Assembly: GCA_021464415.1 (NCBI GenBank)
Contig: CM038469.1
Coordinates: 64,585,650 to 64,649,649 of the forward strand
Direction of reading: 5' to 3'
DNA from: Lonicera japonica
Lineage: Eukaryota; Streptophyta; Magnoliopsida; Dipsacales; Caprifoliaceae
Length of the DNA: 64,000 nucleotides
Shown one piece after another: positions 58,666 to 64,000 of the stretch (the first letter of the stretch is position 1; each line of letters opens with the position of its first letter). A model generated the notes under the pieces. It did no database searches, had not been told where the DNA came from, and worked only from the letters and a program-made list of their open reading frames with translations. A program made the translations under genes and the position numbers.

Positions 58666-61600
58666 CTGTTGAGGGAATTCTTCTTTAGCCATCTGTGCAT
58701 TAATCAATAACTTGACTGCTTTATGTAATGGTGCTGGATCTCTCTCAGCCTAATTAGTTAGAAAAAATGAAAAAAAAAACTATCTCTCAGCCTAATATGT
58801 ATATTCTACAAGTTTAATATATGTGAATTTATCATTGGAACACAAGAACACTAATCTGTCCACCATACATAAGCCCCAGCATAGCCCATTAAGTTTGTAC
58901 AAAATTTGTACGATTTCCATCCAGCGGTTGAATTTCTGTTTTATCCAAACATTTAAGATAACTAGATAAGTATGAAGTGAAGAGATATATTTCTGCCCTA
59001 ATTGCATATATTTATTTTGGTTCAACATACGAGTACATGGTCTAGTTACCTCGCTTGGGCATGATTTAATGCTTTCTCCCCAACCGCCCTCTTTATTTTG
59101 TGTCGAAAGCAAAAATTTAACTGCTCTACGAACTGCTTCACTGTTGTTATATGTCTTTCAGGCAGAAACTAACCCCGCTAGCATGAAGAATATGCCATAG
59201 AGGAAGCAAATTCCCCGGTATCCATATTCCATACCTGACAAATTAAACGTATATTAGATTGAAACCCTGTCGTTTGATTTGGATCGTTTAAATGACTCCG
59301 AAGCTAAAAGTTTACTTACCATGAACCGTCTGCCCACTGTTTCTCTTCAAGAAAATGTATTGCTTTTGTGACAGCAACTTCTATATCTTTCTCTCTATGC
59401 CCAGGATGCAAACGTTTGAACGCTAGCAGAGCTTGGATTATAGAAGCTATGCACTCGAGATGCCTAATCCACAAAATAATTAATGGTAATGATCCATGCT
59501 TTGAATGTCTGTTACATATATGTGCGGATTTTAATGATAATGAAACGAGTGAAGTTTAGCGAGAACTTACTCTTTCTCAACAACAATGTCAGAAAAAATT
59601 TCTGAAGGATTCAACACCTGAGAAATAGGAACGAAAAGACATGGTTACATTAGTACCATGTTAGAGAAATATTATTGGATCTTTGGGTATTAATTAAAAA
59701 TGAGGGAAGTTATGCCAAAAAAAGGTTACCTGTGGGTATGGTTGTGGAATTGGTGGCTCCCAAATAGCAAAACTACCGCTCTCAGGACTCTACATGGTGA
59801 GAAGGAAGAAAAGAAAATTGGTTAGGCATCTTGTGGTTTGTTGCCTAGATACGTTTCAAAACACCCAAAAATGCCTGTCTACTAATCTTATAATGCCAAA
59901 AACAAAAGGAAAAAATGTGTAGTTCGTACCTGTAAGTAGGGACGAACGTTGACGGCCTCATATAATTGCTCAACATCAGCCTCTTCTCCGGCAATTTCCG
60001 TTGGCATTTGTCAAAGGATTAGGAGACACCAAGGAGTGAAAGAAATATCAAGTTAGACCACGAAAAACCTTCTAATTTATAATACTAGATTTGTAATATA
60101 ATGACACAAAAATAAGCTAATTAACACACCGTGAGTGATTCAGCTGTGCAGTCCGAGACAACCCAACCCTAATCTTGATCAGACAAGGTCCACGATCATT
60201 TAGTAAATTAACGACACACACTACTAAATTCCCCAGATGGATTCTCTTTGACCTACAAATTTAGGGGTCTTATATGTTAGTGAAATTGAATACACAAAAT
60301 ACTCCATAAATATCATTTTTTTCTACCTAGGAAGAAACCAATCTGAGATTCTTTTATGTAGAAGTGCGCCTTTTTAAGAGAATCACCGTATTCCTCAACC
60401 ATATTACTCGCAATAATTACTTGTGTTGCAAGAACACAATCCCACACTTAACTACCAAAACTCTGCATTTTCATTCCATCCTCACCAAGCCATAAGTAAT
60501 CGGGGACTCTTGCGAGGTGATGTTTAAACATGTCGCCGTTAGGATTCTCTGCCCACCAACACAGCATTTGTAAACTCTGCCAAAAGAGAGAAAAAAATGA
60601 AGAAGAAAAAAAGAGTTAGACACATTTAAAATACCATAATCTCTTAATAAATCCCAGTTTCTTCCATAAAGCTCACCTTCTCTACATATTCGATAGTGAT
60701 GTATCTACTCTCCTCTGCTCCATATTTCATCAACTCAACTGCTCTTCTTAGTGGTCTCTCCTCAGATTGTAGAATGGCCAATGCTTGATAATTGGCTCAC
60801 TGAAGTAGTGAAGGCTGTCCCAAAGAAGATCTTGTATCCGTGTATGAGCGTAGTACATATCATCTTTACAACAATTATGGCGCTGTTTATTCCAATTTAT
60901 TTGCTCATATGGTATGGGGGAATTTCTTGTCTCAACTCTAGAACAAGGTCAGTGATTGGTCCATGAAATTTCTTCCCGTACAAATACGACATAGGCATAT
61001 AAGTTGTTCGGCAGTAACACCACATTTTCGCTGTATTACAGTAGAAAAATAGAGTTAAATCAGATGTCATAAAACTTTATAGGGTCAAATAAACTTAAAT
61101 TTTCATATTCTTTGTGAGAGTCCGGAGTTGGTATAGACTAGCCCGTACGCACCGGGACTTTTAGTGATGGTTTTCTGTCCCTAAAACATTGGGGAGGTGT
61201 TTTTAGCGATGAAAAATTGTCGCTAAAAGTCTGGTACGTACTGATTGGTTCACACCAGATCTTGGCTGTACTTAGTGATACCAAAAAATTATAAATTAGA
61301 AAACAACAGATTGAATAAAGGTTGTGGGGAAAATCAAGAAATGCTTCTAACCTGGATGATAAGGCAAAGCTGAAGGGAATAGCCGAAACTCTGGGGGAAG
61401 TGGATTGCTGCCTTCCCATTCATACACTCCACGAACATGCACAAAAGTGAATTAATATCTATAATGAGAAACTCAATTTTTGCATACAATCTTTTCAAAA
61501 ATCATTAAAAAGAATGAGATGCAAGAATGAAATAATATAAATTTCTTGCCAAGAATTAATTATCTCAGATTTTTTTACCGAGAGACTAGTCTTTCCTCAA

Positions 61601-62762
61601 GAGGGTATTCCTCATGCACCTCCATGATTGAGGATCCACTTAAGGGCCCTCTCAACGGTACCATTGCCGCTATATGCCCCTTCTCCTAGCAATCTTAAGG
61701 CCCCGTAGCTAAGTGCCGAGCCAATCATGGTGCTGTGGCCCTCAATGCAGAATCCCCATCCCCCATCCTCATTATGAATAAAACATGGCGCCGGGTTAAA
61801 AAAAAAGAAAAATACAAATTTTACCATTTTTAAAAAGGAAATATAGACAGGATTTTGGTAATTACTTGATGGTTGTAAACGTAGCGAATCATCTCTGTAT
61901 TGTGTTCTTGTCTTAGAATAGTATTGATAGCTCCACTGATGTACAGGGCTTTAATCTGCATTCCACAATATTTCCATGATTAGCCTTAGTAGTTGAAGTG
62001 TTATTTTCATAGGTTATTTCTTTAATTTCATAACCAGCCGGCCATCTAAAACTGTTTGAATTTTTCTCTCCCTATATAATACTTTTTCAACAAACAAAAT
62101 GATTTGTTACCTAGTATTAAACAACACTTACCAGGGGTGGTGTAAAAAACATTGGGCCTGCATTTTCAGCCGGCCAGTGACCATCGTGTGCTTGAATCGT
62201 ACGATTCAATCGAAGAGCTTTCTTCACCATGGTTGTAACTGCTTCATAGTTAACCTCTTCATTTTCTCCTAGTCTCACCGTTGGTATGTTCATAAGATCA
62301 ATTCCACTCTCTTTGATAAGCTGCATGTTTAAAAAATGAAAAACATTCCAGTTAACTATAAGAAATGACAAAATATATAACACTTCATGACCATGGTAAA
62401 TTTTTGTGTTTTTTTTGTGGTTTTTTTTTTTCATGTTGTTTACAAACTTGTGATACCCAAATGCCACATAAGCACTAGAACTGTGTTCCAAGGGTTTTGA
62501 GACAATGATTTGTGTTAGAAGGATATATGAAAGTTGTTTAAGTTTAATTCTTACCTGCATCCTCATGATCATATCACAACAAGGGTGGACTCCCTGTCTA
62601 CGGTTATTCCGGTAATATTCGCGAGCTTTGTCAACCTCTTCTCTCTCTTCAGGGGTACCGGCTTGGGGTCAAACTCCCAGATTTGTCTCCCAACAAAATT
62701 GTTGATGCTATACAAGTACGGCCACGGCCTTCAGCAACCTTGAGCGTCCACAGTCTCTTCAT
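58666..62762 (-). pseudogene. Oxidosqualene cyclase pseudogene, beta-amyrin-synthase-like
   Basis: Exon blocks in minus order: 62762-62555 (LWTLKVAEG), 62320-62132 (VRLGENEEV, QAHDGHWPAE), 61955-61866 ([10 protein letters not shown]), about 61787-61591 ([16 protein letters not shown]), about 61432-61352 ([15 protein letters not shown]), 61030-60677 ([22 protein letters not shown]), 60576-60343 ([20 protein letters not shown]), 60252-60130 (SDCTAES), about 60035-59930, 59789-59730, 59617-59571, 59463-59320, about 59234-59050 (GGWGESI), 58934-58856, 58749-58666. The family cyclises 2,3-oxidosqualene to triterpenes at the endoplasmic reticulum; DCTAE is the catalytic motif and MWCYCR is typical of beta-amyrin synthases. 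In-frame stops lie at 61612, 61597, 60448, 60208, 60196, 60169, 60011, 59158 and 58889. One-base losses occur near 62720, 62660, 60920 and 60760, and a 7-bp duplication at 59220-59234. At least two donors read AT instead of GT, and the last exon is missing. It is dead. Confidence 0.93.
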
Positions 62763-63104
62763 AAATGGTTCAGCTAACTCAAATTCTATACTTGCTCTAA
62801 CTCTGAAGTTTATATATGAGCCGAATTAATATGGATAACCTTTTAGATTTATATGGTGCTATAGAAAAAATTAATTAAGCTATTTATAAATAGCGCAATA
62901 TTAATTATCCACACGTGAATGACATATTGGTTGTTCTATATATAACCAAAAGTCATCCATATGCATGAGTACTTGTTGTATTGTATGTATTTGCTCCAGA
63001 TGGCAAGAACCTCTATATATTGAGTCTAATGGCACTAAATGTAGTGATGGTGAAGCTTGAACACAAAACCATACTTGTCGTAACCCATGCACAAAATTAG
63101 CTGA
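62763..63104. other. Upstream region of the cyclase relic
   Basis: No gene was recognised; a 69-codon minus-strand frame at 62901-63110 has no family features. The relic's former promoter would lie here. Confidence 0.4.
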
Positions 63105-63814
63105 TTTCATGTGTCATATATAAAAATATTGAATGGAAGGAGTTTAAATATCATTTCGAATGAAAAAATATACAATATTGAGAAATATCAACAGTTTGAA
63201 GTTCTCGACTGTTGTATCAAGCTACTTCTACTAATTGCATTGCTGCTAAATTTTAACTTGTCCAAGAAGGTGTGGGAATCTCATAGGAAGAAGCCTGGCC
63301 ATAAAACCCAAATCTCAGTTGAGAAATTAGTTCTTTTCGTTACACTAGCCATTCATATACTTGGGCTCTTCATATTTAGTTCAGTTAACTCAAGAAATTA
63401 TGTTACACGAGAGGGAGTAACGCTATTTGAAGTACAAAAATTGCTATGGGACTTGGAGAATTATGGTGGATTAGTTCAAGATCTTGATCCCACAGAAGTA
63501 ATACAATGCGGCAAGTCCAAGGGAAGCCTTTGAGGAAAATGTATAACATGGGCTTCACAATGAACAGGCTGTTATTGCACGGGTATGACTCTGTTAGAGA
63601 TCCTGTTCTGATTCCTCAAGACAATTACAATGAATTTCAGTACTTTGGATTACTATTTTATTTCAAGATGGGAAAGATTTTTATCGCGGTTCTTGTGATT
63701 GTACTTGCAGTGATGGTTTACATTCAGCAGAAAAGTAACTACGAGGAAATAGAGCATGAGCTAGGGGATTTTGGTCTCGAATCTAAGTTGGATGAAAGAC
63801 TGCTTTTGGAGTAA
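63105..63814 (+). CDS. Unrecognised membrane protein, two overlapping frames (probably one broken gene or exon)
   Basis: The first frame runs to 63533 without an ATG near its open start; it holds two hydrophobic helices (CIKLLLLIALLLNF and KLVLFVTLAIHILGLFIF) joined by a basic KKVWESHRKKPGHK loop. The second frame, starting by 63506 and ending at the stop at 63812-63814, has FTMNRLLLHGYDSVRDPVLI, one helix (KIFIAVLVIVLAVMVYI) and an acidic tail. The frames overlap by 28 bp, and adding one base would join them, which suggests one membrane protein of about 230 aa or the last exon of a larger one, broken by a one-base loss. An alternative is two unrelated frames. I do not recognise the family and give no function. 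Codon use looks coding-like compared with the A/T-rich flanks. Confidence 0.45.
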
Positions 63815-64000
63815 TTCATATGTTTCGAGGAAAGGTTGATGTAAAAATCTTGAACATGGTTTTTATCCAAGTTATGTTTATGTGAGTTTAATATGAATTA
63901 AAGCATTTCTTGCTTGGGATTGAAGCCTAATTTGAGCTAAAACATTTCATGTTTGGGATTGAAGTATTTTATATGTGAATCTAATTATTGAAGTATGTTA

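Noticed and set aside
46..64000. Biosynthetic gene cluster built around the oxidosqualene cyclase
   Set aside because: The cyclase is dead and no P450, acyltransferase or glycosyltransferase gene is present in the window.

Overview
This window is nuclear DNA from a flowering plant, almost certainly a eudicot. Introns are GT-AG, intergenic DNA is very AT-rich, small TIR transposons are abundant, and the recognisable genes are plant-specific: a GRAS/DELLA-type regulator, an RRM protein, a GARP-type MYB factor, a chloroplast PPR editing factor and an oxidosqualene cyclase relic. The species cannot be named from the sequence alone.

Layout. 1-2.2 kb: a Stowaway element and an intact, intronless GRAS gene of the DELLA branch whose DELLA motif has become DCHLA. 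2.2-14.8 kb: no host gene; a 1.07-kb TIR element, Harbinger-like MITEs, a LINE-type RNase H relic, a probable solo LTR, an old ~1.6-kb-spaced duplication, an array of short palindromes and a Helitron-type end. 14.8-28.1 kb: a nine-exon gene for a 356-aa RRM protein with an Arg/Asp-rich middle and a coiled-coil tail. Its 8.7-kb first intron holds a miniature LTR retrotransposon (TRIM-like), a full-length dead hAT element and Stowaway copies. 28.1-46.3 kb: about 18 kb without a gene I can recognise, made of nested MITEs, tandem repeats, microsatellites and a second palindrome array. 46.3-49.1 kb: a four-exon GARP/MYB gene, the apparent orthologue of Arabidopsis EARLY FLOWERING MYB. 49.1-55.6 kb: MITEs and tRNA-like (SINE-type) pieces. 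55.6-58.1 kb: an intronless PPR gene matching CRR21, the editing factor for chloroplast ndhD site 2, carrying a one-base frameshift. 58.7-62.8 kb, minus strand: an oxidosqualene cyclase pseudogene of the beta-amyrin-synthase type, with at least nine in-frame stops, several frameshifts, mutated splice sites and no last exon. 63.1-63.8 kb: an unrecognised membrane-protein ORF pair.

The genes do not form a pathway or cluster; each appears independent. The strongest observations are the altered DELLA motif, the CRR21 frameshift, the heavily decayed triterpene cyclase, the elements packed into the RRM intron, a 519-bp hAT-type MITE whose empty site survives in an adjacent duplicate, and two related arrays of short palindromes 28 kb apart. 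I saw no convincing new multi-gene system. Family names for proteins rest on recalled family sequence features, not on database searches.
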